DNA of 23,139 nucleotides from an uncultured Pseudomonadota bacterium (GTDB taxonomy: Bacteria > Pseudomonadota > Gammaproteobacteria > Steroidobacterales > Steroidobacteraceae). The first letter of the stretch is position 1, and each line of letters begins with the position of its first letter. Where the stretch lies: NCBI GenBank assembly GCA_946479515.1, contig CAMLGF010000060.1, forward strand, positions 1 to 23,139, in the 5' to 3' direction. Below are positions 1 through 6,495 of the stretch, one piece after another. Under the pieces are notes generated by a model. The model made no database searches. It had not been told where the DNA came from and saw only the letters and a list, made by a program, of their open reading frames with translations. Both the position numbers and the translations under genes were made by a program.

Positions 1-1627
1 TCGCCACCAGCGAGACCTCGGGCATGTCCAGGCCCTCGCGCAGCAGGTTGATGCCCACGAGCACGTCGAATTTCCCGAGGCGCAGGTCGCGGATGATCTC
101 CACCCGCTCCACCGTCTCGACGTCCGAGTGCAGGTAGCGCACCTTGACGCCGTGCTCGTGCAGGTATTCGGTGAGGTCTTCCGCCATGCGCTTGGTCAGC
201 GTCGTGATCAGCACGCGTTCGTCCACGGCGACGCGCTGGTGAATCTCGGAGAGCACGTCGTCCACCTGCGTGGCCACGGGCCGCACCTCGACCTCGGGGT
301 CGACCAGATGCGTGGGCCGCAACAGCTGCTCCACGGTCTGCGCGGCGTGCGCGGCCTCGTATTTCCCCGGTGTCGCGCTCACGAAAATCATCTGCGGCGC
401 GAGCTTCTCCCATTCCTCGAATTTCAGGGGCCGGTTGTCGAGCGCGCTCGGCAGGCGGAAACCGTACTCCACCAGCGTTTCCTTGCGCGAGCGGTCGCCC
501 TTGAACATGGCGCCGAGCTGCGGAATGGTCTGGTGCGATTCGTCGATGACCAGCAGCGCGTTGCCCGGCAGATAGTCGAACAGGCAGGGCGGCGGCTCGC
601 CCGCCGCTCGGCCCGAGAGGTACCGCGAGTAGTTCTCGATGCCGGCGCAGTAGCCGACCTCCTTCATCATCTCCATGTCGAACAGCGTGCGCTGCTCGAG
701 ACGCTGCGCCTCGACCAGCTTGTTCTGCTCGCGCAGCACCTTGAGGCGATCGCGCAGCTCCTCGCGGATCTGGTCGATGGCGCCGATCAGCCGCTCCTTG
801 GGCGTGACGTAATGCGAGCCCGGATAGATGGTGTAGCGCGGCACCTTGCGCAGGATTTCACCGGTCAATGGGTCGAACAGCGCGATCGACTCGAGGGTCT
901 CGTCGAACAGCTCGACGCGCACCGCCTCGCGCGCGGACTCCGCCGGGAACACGTCGATGACGTCGCCGCGCACGCGATACGTGCCCGCCTGCAGATCGAG
1001 CTCGTTGCGCGTGTACTGCATGTCCGCGAGCCGGCGCAACAGGCGGCGCTGGTCCATGCGCTCGCCGCGATTCAGGTGCAGGATCATCTCGTGATAGCTC
1101 TCGGGGTCGCCGAGGCCGTAGATGGCCGAGACCGTGGCCACGATGATCGCGTCACTGCGTTCCAGCAGTGCCTTGGTCGCCGACAGGCGCATCTGCTCGA
1201 TGTGCTCGTTGATCGAGGCATCCTTCTCGATGTACGTGTCGCTCGAGGGCACGTATGCCTCGGGCTGGTAGTAGTCGTAGTAGCTGACGAAGTACTCGAC
1301 CGCGTTCTCGGGGAAGAACTCCTTGAACTCGCCGTAGAGCTGCGCGGCCAGGGTCTTGTTGTGCGCCAGCACCAGTGCCGGGCGCTGCACCTGCGCGATG
1401 ACGTTGGAGATGGTGAATGTCTTTCCGGATCCGGTCGTCCCCAGCAGCGTCTGGAATCGGAAGCCGTCCCGGACGCCTTCCACGAGTTTGTCGATGGCCC
1501 GCGGCTGGTCGCCGGAGGGCTGAAAGTCGGCTTTGAGTACGAAGGGTTTGTGTTCCACGGGTTCTCGCTCGCCGGCGGATATGGGGGCACCGAATGGAAT
1601 CACCAAACCGGGCGAAGTTCCATTCAT
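1..1627 (-). CDS. uvrB: UvrABC excision repair protein UvrB (5' part, cut by window edge)
   Basis: UvrB is the damage-verifying helicase-like subunit of the UvrABC nucleotide excision nuclease. It is loaded by UvrA and recruits UvrC. 542 codons are visible, and the remaining C-terminus (rest of the helicase domain and the UvrC-binding UVR motif) lies off the left edge. Seen: Walker A GTTGSGKT at residues 63-70, the damage-probing beta-hairpin region with YYDYYQPEA at 116-124, the DESH helicase box near residue 362, and SATPGKYE shortly after. The ATG at 1627 is the only ATG giving the frame, but it has no clear Shine-Dalgarno. E. coli-type UvrB begins close to the KPF motif, so the GTG at 1558 (start of VEHKPF) is a real alternative, which would make the first 23 residues untranslated. 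It is divergent from the transporter at 1693. The family call is certain; the start is not. Confidence 0.97.
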   Translation of the reverse strand, partial: MNGTSPGLVIPFGAPISAGEREPVEHKPFVLKADFQPSGDQPRAIDKLVEGVRDGFRFQTLLGTTGSGKTFTISNVIAQVQRPALVLAHNKTLAAQLYGEFKEFFPENAVEYFVSYYDYYQPEAYVPSSDTYIEKDASINEHIEQMRLSATKALLERSDAIIVATVSAIYGLGDPESYHEMILHLNRGERMDQRRLLRRLADMQYTRNELDLQAGTYRVRGDVIDVFPAESAREAVRVELFDETLESIALFDPLTGEILRKVPRYTIYPGSHYVTPKERLIGAIDQIREELRDRLKVLREQNKLVEAQRLEQRTLFDMEMMKEVGYCAGIENYSRYLSGRAAGEPPPCLFDYLPGNALLVIDESHQTIPQLGAMFKGDRSRKETLVEYGFRLPSALDNRPLKFEEWEKLAPQMIFVSATPGKYEAAHAAQTVEQLLRPTHLVDPEVEVRPVATQVDDVLSEIHQRVAVDERVLITTLTKRMAEDLTEYLHEHGVKVRYLHSDVETVERVEIIRDLRLGKFDVLVGINLLREGLDMPEVSLVA

Positions 1628-1646
1628 GACTTCGGCACGGCAGACA

Positions 1647-1662
1647 CTGTATATATGACGGC
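1647..1662 (-). promoter_or_regulatory. Possible degenerate LexA (SOS) half-site upstream of uvrB
   Basis: Read on the minus strand, this stretch ends in ATATATACAG, a perfect right half of the gammaproteobacterial LexA box (CTGT-N8-ACAG). The left half is CCGT and sits one base too close, so it is not a consensus operator. The site lies about 20-35 bases before the uvrB ATG, where an operator would make sense because uvrB is SOS-regulated in E. coli. Calling it functional is inference. It could equally be the AT-rich promoter core of either divergent gene. Confidence 0.3.
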
Positions 1663-1692
1663 CGCCGACACCTGCGGTAGACGCGAGCATCC

Positions 1693-2712
1693 ATGACCCC
1701 TGGATTCCCCCCCTCCCAGCCCATAGCCCGCTCGGACTACGCCGCCTGGATCATCGCCGCCCTGCTGCTGGCGCTCATCATCGAGTTGCACCTGCTGTCG
1801 GCACTGCTGGCGGGATTGCTGGTCTACAAGCTGGTGGATGTACTCACGCCCTGGCTGCGCGTGCGCGCCATCGACCGCGACTCGGCGCGGCTGCTCTCGG
1901 TGGCGCTGTTCGCCACCGTGGTCGTGGCGGCGCTGGTGGGCATCGGCATCGGCATTGCCGCCCTGCTGCGGCACAGTGGCCAGACGCTGCCGGCGCTGCT
2001 GCAACGGATGGCGGAGATCATCGAGGAGGCGCGGCCCAACCTGCCCGACTGGCTGGCCGGCTACGTGCCCGAAGACGCAGAGTCGCTCCGGCAGGCGCTC
2101 GTGACCTGGCTGCGCGAACATGCCGGCTCGCTGCAGATCGCGGGCAAGGGCATCGGCCGCGCACTGGTGCACGTCATCATGGGCATGATCATCGGCGCGC
2201 TGCAGAAGGCAACGCCGCCGCACGAACGGCGACCGCTGTCCGAGCTCATCGCCCAGCATGCGGCGCGGCTGGCGTCCGCCTTCCAGCGCGTGGTGTTCGC
2301 GCAGTTCTGGATCTCGCTGATCAACACCTTCTTCACCTGGCTGTATCTCGACGTGGTGCTGCGGCTGTTCGGCGTGGATCTGCCGCTGGTGAAGATCCTG
2401 GTGGCGCTGACCTTCGTCGTGGGGCTCATGCCCATCATCGGCAACCTGGTGTCGAACACGGCCATCGTCATCGTCTGCCTGAGCCAGGGCGTGGGACTGG
2501 CCGCGGTGTCGCTCGCCTATCTCGTGGTCATCCACAAGCTCGAGTATTTCCTCAATGCGCGCATCATCGGCTCGCACGTGAATGCCCGCGCGTGGGAGCT
2601 GCTCATCGCCATGCTGGTGATGCAGGCGGCGTTCGGGCTCGTCGGCCTGATCGCCGCGCCCATCTACTACGCGTATTTCAAGGACGAGTTCCGGGCGAAG
2701 GGGCTGGTTTGA
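1693..2712 (+). CDS. AI-2E family transporter (TqsA/PerM/YdiK-like membrane protein)
   Basis: This 339-residue polytopic inner-membrane protein belongs to the AI-2E transporter family (Pfam AI-2E_transport), whose members export autoinducer-2 (TqsA) or other small solutes and ions; substrates are unknown for most. Hydrophobic segments are seen at about residues 17-45 and 67-95. A soluble amphipathic stretch (about 96-150) follows, then a C-terminal block of several helices from about 200 to 330. That block contains the family-typical [12 protein letters not shown] loop and an ARAWELL segment near the end. Length is typical of the family. The ATG has only a weak ribosome site. The gene stands alone on its strand, 65 bases from divergent uvrB, and its 3' end overlaps the short antisense-oriented ORF at 2678-2968. 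The substrate cannot be told from sequence. Confidence 0.88.
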   Translation: MTPGFPPSQPIARSDYAAWIIAALLLALIIELHLLSALLAGLLVYKLVDVLTPWLRVRAIDRDSARLLSVALFATVVVAALVGIGIGIAALLRHSGQTLPALLQRMAEIIEEARPNLPDWLAGYVPEDAESLRQALVTWLREHAGSLQIAGKGIGRALVHVIMGMIIGALQKATPPHERRPLSELIAQHAARLASAFQRVVFAQFWISLINTFFTWLYLDVVLRLFGVDLPLVKILVALTFVVGLMPIIGNLVSNTAIVIVCLSQGVGLAAVSLAYLVVIHKLEYFLNARIIGSHVNARAWELLIAMLVMQAAFGLVGLIAAPIYYAYFKDEFRAKGLV

Positions 2713-2968
2713 GCGAGTGAAATTTCAGCAGCCACCACGCCACGACGGCGACGACGCTGACTTCCAGATTCAACTGCCATGCGAAGCCGTTCTGAAAAGC
2801 CAGGCCGTATTGCTGGACCGTGCCCGCCAGCGCCATGACCAGGAAGCCCACTCCCATCTGGGCAGTCCGCTGGGCGGGCTGATCGAACCCCAACGACCCC
2901 AGGCCCCTGCCCTCCAACCGCAGCAGCAGCCAGGTAGCCAGGAACAGCACCAAAACTATGTTTTCCAT
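2678..2968 (-). pseudogene. Probable truncated N-terminus of a CPBP-type intramembrane protease
   Basis: This 96-codon ORF starts at an ATG at 2968. It encodes an N-terminal membrane helix (IVLVLFLATWLLLRLEGR), a GRGLGSLGFDQP segment, a second hydrophobic stretch (GVGFLVMALAGTVQQ) and a third near VAVVAWWLLK. The order, and phrases such as RLEGRxLxSLGF followed by FxWQLN and AWWxLK, recall the start of CPBP-family glutamic intramembrane proteases. In those proteins WWxLKS is followed at once by the catalytic EExxxR motif. Here the frame instead runs into an unrelated basic and Pro-rich tail ([10 protein letters not shown]) encoded opposite the 3' end of the transporter, so the catalytic part is missing. 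No Shine-Dalgarno is evident. It may be a decayed gene or a genuine small membrane protein. The family call is from memory of the motif pattern. Confidence 0.45.
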
Positions 2969-3010
2969 AGCATTATCGATTCACTGGCCTGTGGTACCGG
3001 GGGTTCGATC

Positions 3011-3023
3011 GCGTAATATACGC
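3011..3023 (+). promoter_or_regulatory. Candidate promoter core of the aminotransferase
   Basis: The sequence GCGTA-ATA-TACGC is a perfect 5-bp inverted repeat around an AT core and contains the -10-like hexamer TAATAT (3014-3019), about 45 bases before the GTG start. No good -35 hexamer is seen 16-18 bases upstream. The symmetry could also mark a regulator site. It lies in the 93-base gap shared with the divergent short ORF at 2678-2968. Confidence 0.35.
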
Positions 3024-3061
3024 GCCCGTTTGCCACCCCACCCCCACAGGAAAATCTCGCC

Positions 3062-4267
3062 GTGCCAATCCAGCTCAGCCGACGCGTCCAACGCGTCAAG
3101 CCCTCGCCCACTCTCGCCGTCACCGCGCGCGCCGCGAAACTGAAGGCCGAGGGCAAGGACATCATCGGCCTCGGGGCCGGCGAGCCGGATTTCGACACGC
3201 CCAAGCACATTGCCGACGCCGGCGTCGAGGCGATCCGTAAGGGCTTCACGCGTTACACGAACGTCGACGGCATCGTCGAGCTCAAGGACGCGATCATCGA
3301 GAAGTTCAAGAAGGACAATCAGATCAGCTACGAGCGCAACCAGATCCTGGTGAGCTCGGGCGCCAAGCAGACTATCTACAACCTCTGCATGGCAGTGCTC
3401 GATCCGGGCGACGAGGCGATCATTCCGGCGCCGTTCTGGGTGAGCTATCCCGACATGGTGCTGCTGGCCGACGGCCTGCCGGTGACGCCGAACTGCAAGG
3501 CCGCGCAGGGCTACAAGCTCACGCCGCGCCAGCTCGAGGCGTCGATCACGCCGAAGACGCGACTGCTGCTCATCAACTCGCCCTGCAACCCCACGGGCGC
3601 CGCCTACACGCGCGCCGAGTGGCGGGCGCTCGCCGACGTGCTGGTGAATCATCCGCGCATCATCATCGGCACGGACGACATGTACGAGAAGATCTGGTGG
3701 GGCGCGGAACCGTTCTGCTCGCTGCTCACCGCCGCGCCGGAGCTCTACGACCGCGTGGTCACGATCAATGGCGTGTCCAAGGCCTACGCGATGACCGGCT
3801 GGCGCCTCGGCTACTGCGGTGGCCCGAAGGAAATCGTCAACGCCATGTCCACCATCCAGGGACAGAGCACGTCGAATGCCAGCTCGATCACGCAGAAGGC
3901 GGCGCTGGCCGCGCTCACGGGCGACCAGAAGCCCGTCGAAGAGATGAACGCCGAGTTCAAGAAGCGTCACGATTACTTCATCGGCGCGCTCAACCGGCTG
4001 CCGGGCATCGTCGCGCTGCCTTGCTCGGGCGCGTTCTATGCCTGGGCGGATTGCTCGGCCGCGATGATTGCCTTCGGCTGCAAGGACGACAGCGCCTTCG
4101 CCGAAATGCTCATCAACGACGCCGGCGTCGCCGTGGTGCCGGGCTCCGCGTTCGGCGCGCCGGGGCATTTCCGTGCCTCGTTCGCCACCAGCATGGCCAC
4201 GCTCGAGAAGTGCATCGACCGCATGAAGAAAGTTCTCGAGCGCGGCCCGGTGGCGAAGACGGCCTGA
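3062..4267 (+). CDS. PLP-dependent class I aminotransferase (aspartate aminotransferase type)
   Basis: This cytosolic fold-type I aminotransferase of 401 residues probably transfers the amino group between aspartate (or another amino acid) and 2-oxoglutarate. Seen: the N-terminal LGAGEPDFDTP signature of the subgroup Ib AspC-like enzymes, NPTGA with N176 for the cofactor ring, the Schiff-base lysine K240 in SKAYAMTGWRLGY, and the carboxylate-binding arginine R371 in FRASFATS. All key residues are present and the length is normal. The start is a GTG preceded by AGGAAA at 3048-3053, a suitable spacing; no ATG lies nearby. The gene converges with the heme porin gene, with only 14 bases between the stops. 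An aminotransferase of this type next to uvrB is a familiar pseudomonad arrangement. Substrate specificity within the subgroup cannot be fixed from sequence. Confidence 0.93.
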   Translation: MPIQLSRRVQRVKPSPTLAVTARAAKLKAEGKDIIGLGAGEPDFDTPKHIADAGVEAIRKGFTRYTNVDGIVELKDAIIEKFKKDNQISYERNQILVSSGAKQTIYNLCMAVLDPGDEAIIPAPFWVSYPDMVLLADGLPVTPNCKAAQGYKLTPRQLEASITPKTRLLLINSPCNPTGAAYTRAEWRALADVLVNHPRIIIGTDDMYEKIWWGAEPFCSLLTAAPELYDRVVTINGVSKAYAMTGWRLGYCGGPKEIVNAMSTIQGQSTSNASSITQKAALAALTGDQKPVEEMNAEFKKRHDYFIGALNRLPGIVALPCSGAFYAWADCSAAMIAFGCKDDSAFAEMLINDAGVAVVPGSAFGAPGHFRASFATSMATLEKCIDRMKKVLERGPVAKTA

Positions 4268-4281
4268 ACGGGAAGTCCCCG

Positions 4282-5367
4282 CTAGAAGTATCCGTGCAAT
4301 TGCAGGAAGGCCTGCCGCCGGTTCTGGATGTCGATCTGAGGAATGCCGTCGTACACGCGTAGGCCCGCGCGCAGTTGCAGGAACTGCAGCGGCGCCCACT
4401 CGTAGAGCAGGCTCGTGCGTGTCTGCGCGTCCTCGTCGACGTCGCGACTGGGATCCAGCCACTCGTACACCAGCTTGACGTTGTGGCCCTGGGCCACCGT
4501 CCAGTCGGCCTCGGCGAGCGTGGCCAGCAGCTCCGTCCCGCTGGCGATGCTCTCGTCGTCGATGAAGTCCACTTCGCCCAGCAGCGCCACCGGCCCGACG
4601 TTGACCGCACCGAAGAGGCCCGCACCCTGGCGCCGCCCGGCATCGGCATCATTCAGCAGCAGGCTCGCGCCCGCGCGCCAGCGCGATCGCACCTGTTCCA
4701 CGCGTGCGGTGAACTGCTTGCCGCGGTCGGTCTCGTCGCCGCCACCTGCGCCGTTGCTGAGCGCGAGCTGTGCGCTCCAGTTGCCAAGCTCCGCACCCAA
4801 CTCGATGCCTTCGTCGGGCGCCTGCATGTTGATGCCCGATGCCTGGCGCACGAAGGTGTTGTCGTCCTCGAAGCGATAGCCGAAGGGCAGATACATGCGC
4901 CCCGCCTTGATGTACAGCGCATTCTCACGGAACCAGTAACGCGCGTTGGCTTCCATGTTCTCCGAGATGCCGGGCGCGACGCGTTGATCCAGGTACACCG
5001 ACAGCCGTCCCGGCACGGGCGAGAACTCGAGATAGGCGCGTGCCTCCTCGGTCTCGAACTCATTGCTCTCACCCTGGTCGGGCACGTCGACGTACGAGTA
5101 GTTGGCGCGCGCATTGCCGCCGGCCGCGAGCCAGCGCGAGATCTGTCCCGTCCACAACTCCTCGTCTCCGAGCCGGCGCGCCGACAACGTCGTCTGCGCG
5201 TACGCATTGCCATACACCGAGCGCAGCCCGCCGCCCGTGGGATTGACGTGACATTGCATGCATTTCAAGCCCATCTTCGCGGCGAGGTAGGGCTCGGCGC
5301 GCGCGCCGCTGGACAATGCCAGCAGCAGCGCGGCGGCGAGCCAGAGGCATGGCGAGCTGCCCCTCAT
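4282..5367 (-). CDS. Outer-membrane beta-barrel with N-terminal heme c motif (porin-cytochrome)
   Basis: The protein has 361 residues. A signal peptide (residues 1-24, cleavage after ARA) is followed at once by a single heme c motif, CMQCH (C36, C39, H40), then by NPTGGG. The rest looks like a beta-barrel: alternating polar and hydrophobic strands rich in Tyr, Trp and Arg, the porin O/P-like phrase YIKAGRMYLPFGYRF near residue 150-165, and a terminal phenylalanine (HGYF) as required for BAM insertion. No further CxxCH is present. The mature N-terminus should put the heme on the periplasmic side of the outer membrane. Start: the ATG overlaps the stop of the upstream lipoprotein gene as ATGA, with GGAGGTGA just before it. 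A role in electron transfer across or to the outer membrane is inferred. An adhesion or solute porin with a structural heme is the alternative. Confidence 0.82.
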   Translation of the reverse strand: MRGSSPCLWLAAALLLALSSGARAEPYLAAKMGLKCMQCHVNPTGGGLRSVYGNAYAQTTLSARRLGDEELWTGQISRWLAAGGNARANYSYVDVPDQGESNEFETEEARAYLEFSPVPGRLSVYLDQRVAPGISENMEANARYWFRENALYIKAGRMYLPFGYRFEDDNTFVRQASGINMQAPDEGIELGAELGNWSAQLALSNGAGGGDETDRGKQFTARVEQVRSRWRAGASLLLNDADAGRRQGAGLFGAVNVGPVALLGEVDFIDDESIASGTELLATLAEADWTVAQGHNVKLVYEWLDPSRDVDEDAQTRTSLLYEWAPLQFLQLRAGLRVYDGIPQIDIQNRRQAFLQLHGYF

Positions 5368-6305
5368 CGTTCACCTCCCACGTTGAACGGCACACGGTAG
5401 TCCACGTCGAGCTTGCGTCCGGCGTTGTCGGCCAGCGCCACCGGGCCCGTCGCATGGACCTGAAGCTCGTAGCTGCCATCGGCCAGCGGCGCGGCGAACC
5501 GCAGCTCGACGACGTTCGGTCGACCCGTGGGAACGACCACCTGGGCGATCGTCACCGGCTCGTCCAGGCCATTGCGCATTTCGAACACGCCAGCCGCGGC
5601 CAGCGAGGCATCCACGTTGGAGGAGAAAATGACGGTGACACTCTGCGCGCCCGAGGCCACGTGCTCGCCGGCGGCCGGGATCGTACTCGCCACCTTCAGG
5701 CCGTTCGGGCTCACGGACTGCGGCGCGGGCGCGCCCGCGGCGATCCAACTACGCACCAGGTCGATGCGGTCCTGCGGGAGCGGTGGCCCGCCGAGCGGCA
5801 TGCGTCCGCCCACCGCGGCTGTTCCCTCTATCTTCTGCACCAGATAGCTCTGGTCGGGATCGCCGGGGTTCACGCGCAGCAGACCGGGAACTTCGCTGCT
5901 CGCCACGTTCACGAGCAGCGCGAAGCTGTTGGCCTCATCCAATCGCAAGCCGCGCGGCGCGGTCGCGCCCAGGTGGCAGGCCGTGCAGATGGGCGTGAAG
6001 ACGGTTGCCTGTATCTCCTGGAAATCGTTGTTCACCGGAGCCGGTGCCGGCGCGGGTGCAGGAGCGGGTGCGGGTGCAGGTGCCGGTGCAGGAGCAGGAG
6101 CAGGAGCAGGCGCTGGTGCCGGCGCGGGCGCTGGTGCCGGCGCGGGCGCTGGTGCCGGCGCGGGCGCAGGAACCGGTGCAGGCGTCGGATTCGGCTGGCC
6201 GTTGCTATCGAGGCCGTCACCGCTGCCGGATCCGCAACCGGTCAGCATCATCAGTGCCGGCAACACGCCGATCAGTGCCGGAGTACGCTGCTTGGAATCG
6301 CTCAT
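5364..6305 (-). CDS. Lipoprotein c-type cytochrome with Pro-Ala stalk and Ig-like domain
   Basis: The protein has 313 residues. Seen in order: a lipoprotein signal with lipobox LTGC (C24), with Gly and Ser at +2 and +3, so no inner-membrane retention signal; a short Gly/Ser/Asp linker; a Pro-Ala dipeptide stalk of roughly 50 residues; a small monoheme cytochrome domain with CTACH (C107, C110, H111) and a likely distal ligand M169 in RMPLGGPPLP, followed by LVRSWIAAGAP; and a C-terminal beta-rich domain (about 200-310) resembling bacterial Ig-like (Big_5/SbsA) folds. The ATG at 6305 is preferred over upstream starts because it follows GGGAGAGGGAC and directly precedes the lipoprotein signal. 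The stalk suggests a heme domain held away from the outer membrane, as in Pro-rich tethers. The partner is presumably the heme porin encoded 4 bases into its own stop. Redox function is inferred. Confidence 0.85.
   Translation of the reverse strand: MSDSKQRTPALIGVLPALMMLTGCGSGSGDGLDSNGQPNPTPAPVPAPAPAPAPAPAPAPAPAPAPAPAPAPAPAPAPAPAPAPAPAPAPVNNDFQEIQATVFTPICTACHLGATAPRGLRLDEANSFALLVNVASSEVPGLLRVNPGDPDQSYLVQKIEGTAAVGGRMPLGGPPLPQDRIDLVRSWIAAGAPAPQSVSPNGLKVASTIPAAGEHVASGAQSVTVIFSSNVDASLAAAGVFEMRNGLDEPVTIAQVVVPTGRPNVVELRFAAPLADGSYELQVHATGPVALADNAGRKLDVDYRVPFNVGGER
5371..5378 (-). promoter_or_regulatory. Ribosome binding site of the heme porin, inside the upstream coding region
   Basis: GGAGGTGA on the minus strand is a near-perfect Shine-Dalgarno. 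Its bases also encode the last Gly-Gly-Glu of the lipoprotein cytochrome. With the ATGA stop-start overlap it predicts strong translational coupling, so the two heme proteins are likely made in a fixed ratio. Confidence 0.8.
6036..6185 (-). repeat. Tandem repeats encoding the Pro-Ala stalk
   Basis: This low-complexity tract consists of alternating Ala and Pro codons. Within it are three identical 18-base units in a row (6111-6164; plus-strand unit cgctggtgccggcgcggg) and three identical hexamers ggagca (6091-6108). Every unit is a multiple of six bases, so gain or loss of units by slippage changes stalk length without a frameshift. The remainder is the same dipeptide code with mixed synonymous codons. 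Confidence 0.9.
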
Positions 6306-6341
6306 GTCCCTCTCCCTGGTTTGGGTTCGGGACTGAGTCGT

Positions 6342-6386
6342 GTTCCCCGGCGATCCCGGTTTCATGGGAACGCAAAATATTTTTTT
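6342..6386 (-). promoter_or_regulatory. AT-rich patch and hairpin in the leader of the lipoprotein cytochrome gene
   Basis: The 190-base gap 6306-6495 holds a conspicuous AAAATATTTTTTT run (6374-6386) in otherwise GC-rich DNA. On the coding strand this gives a -10-like TATTTT about 70 bases before the ATG; no convincing -35 is seen. Just downstream lies an inverted repeat: arms GTTCC/GGAAC (6342-6346, 6367-6371) enclose CCGG-CGATC-CCGG (6347-6359). Together these suggest that the cytochrome pair has its own promoter and a structured leader separate from the surface-protein gene. There is also a small GCGCT-GA-AGCGC hairpin (6482-6493) right after the stop of the preceding gene, without a U-tract. 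Confidence 0.35.
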
Positions 6387-6495
6387 CGCGCCGTGGGTGC
6401 GACCGCCGTCCAGACACTTCAAACGCGGAATGGCGGCATCCGCACGACTGGCGTCGGGAACGGGAACGCAGACGCCAACGTGCGCTGAAGCGCGA

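Noticed and set aside
128..1696. Long plus-strand open frame opposite uvrB
   Set aside because: It has no recognisable domain and an Arg/Val/His-rich composition typical of a shadow frame in GC-rich DNA; the minus strand encodes clear UvrB.
4269..4281. Small inverted repeat between the convergent aminotransferase and porin stops, considered as a two-way terminator
   Set aside because: Only a 4-bp stem and no T-tract on either strand.
6091..6164. Tandem units considered as a CRISPR-like or satellite array
   Set aside because: The units are contiguous without spacers and lie in frame inside a coding Pro-Ala tract, so they are coding repeats.
5929..6336. Plus-strand frame encoding a Gly-Ala repeat protein opposite the Pro-Ala stalk
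   Set aside because: A simple antisense reading of the Pro-Ala codons; no ribosome site, and the minus strand encodes lipobox and cytochrome motifs.
6339..6495. Cyclic-di-GMP or other known riboswitch before the cytochrome lipoprotein
   Set aside because: No match to conserved GEMM or other riboswitch core sequences I know; only a generic hairpin is visible.
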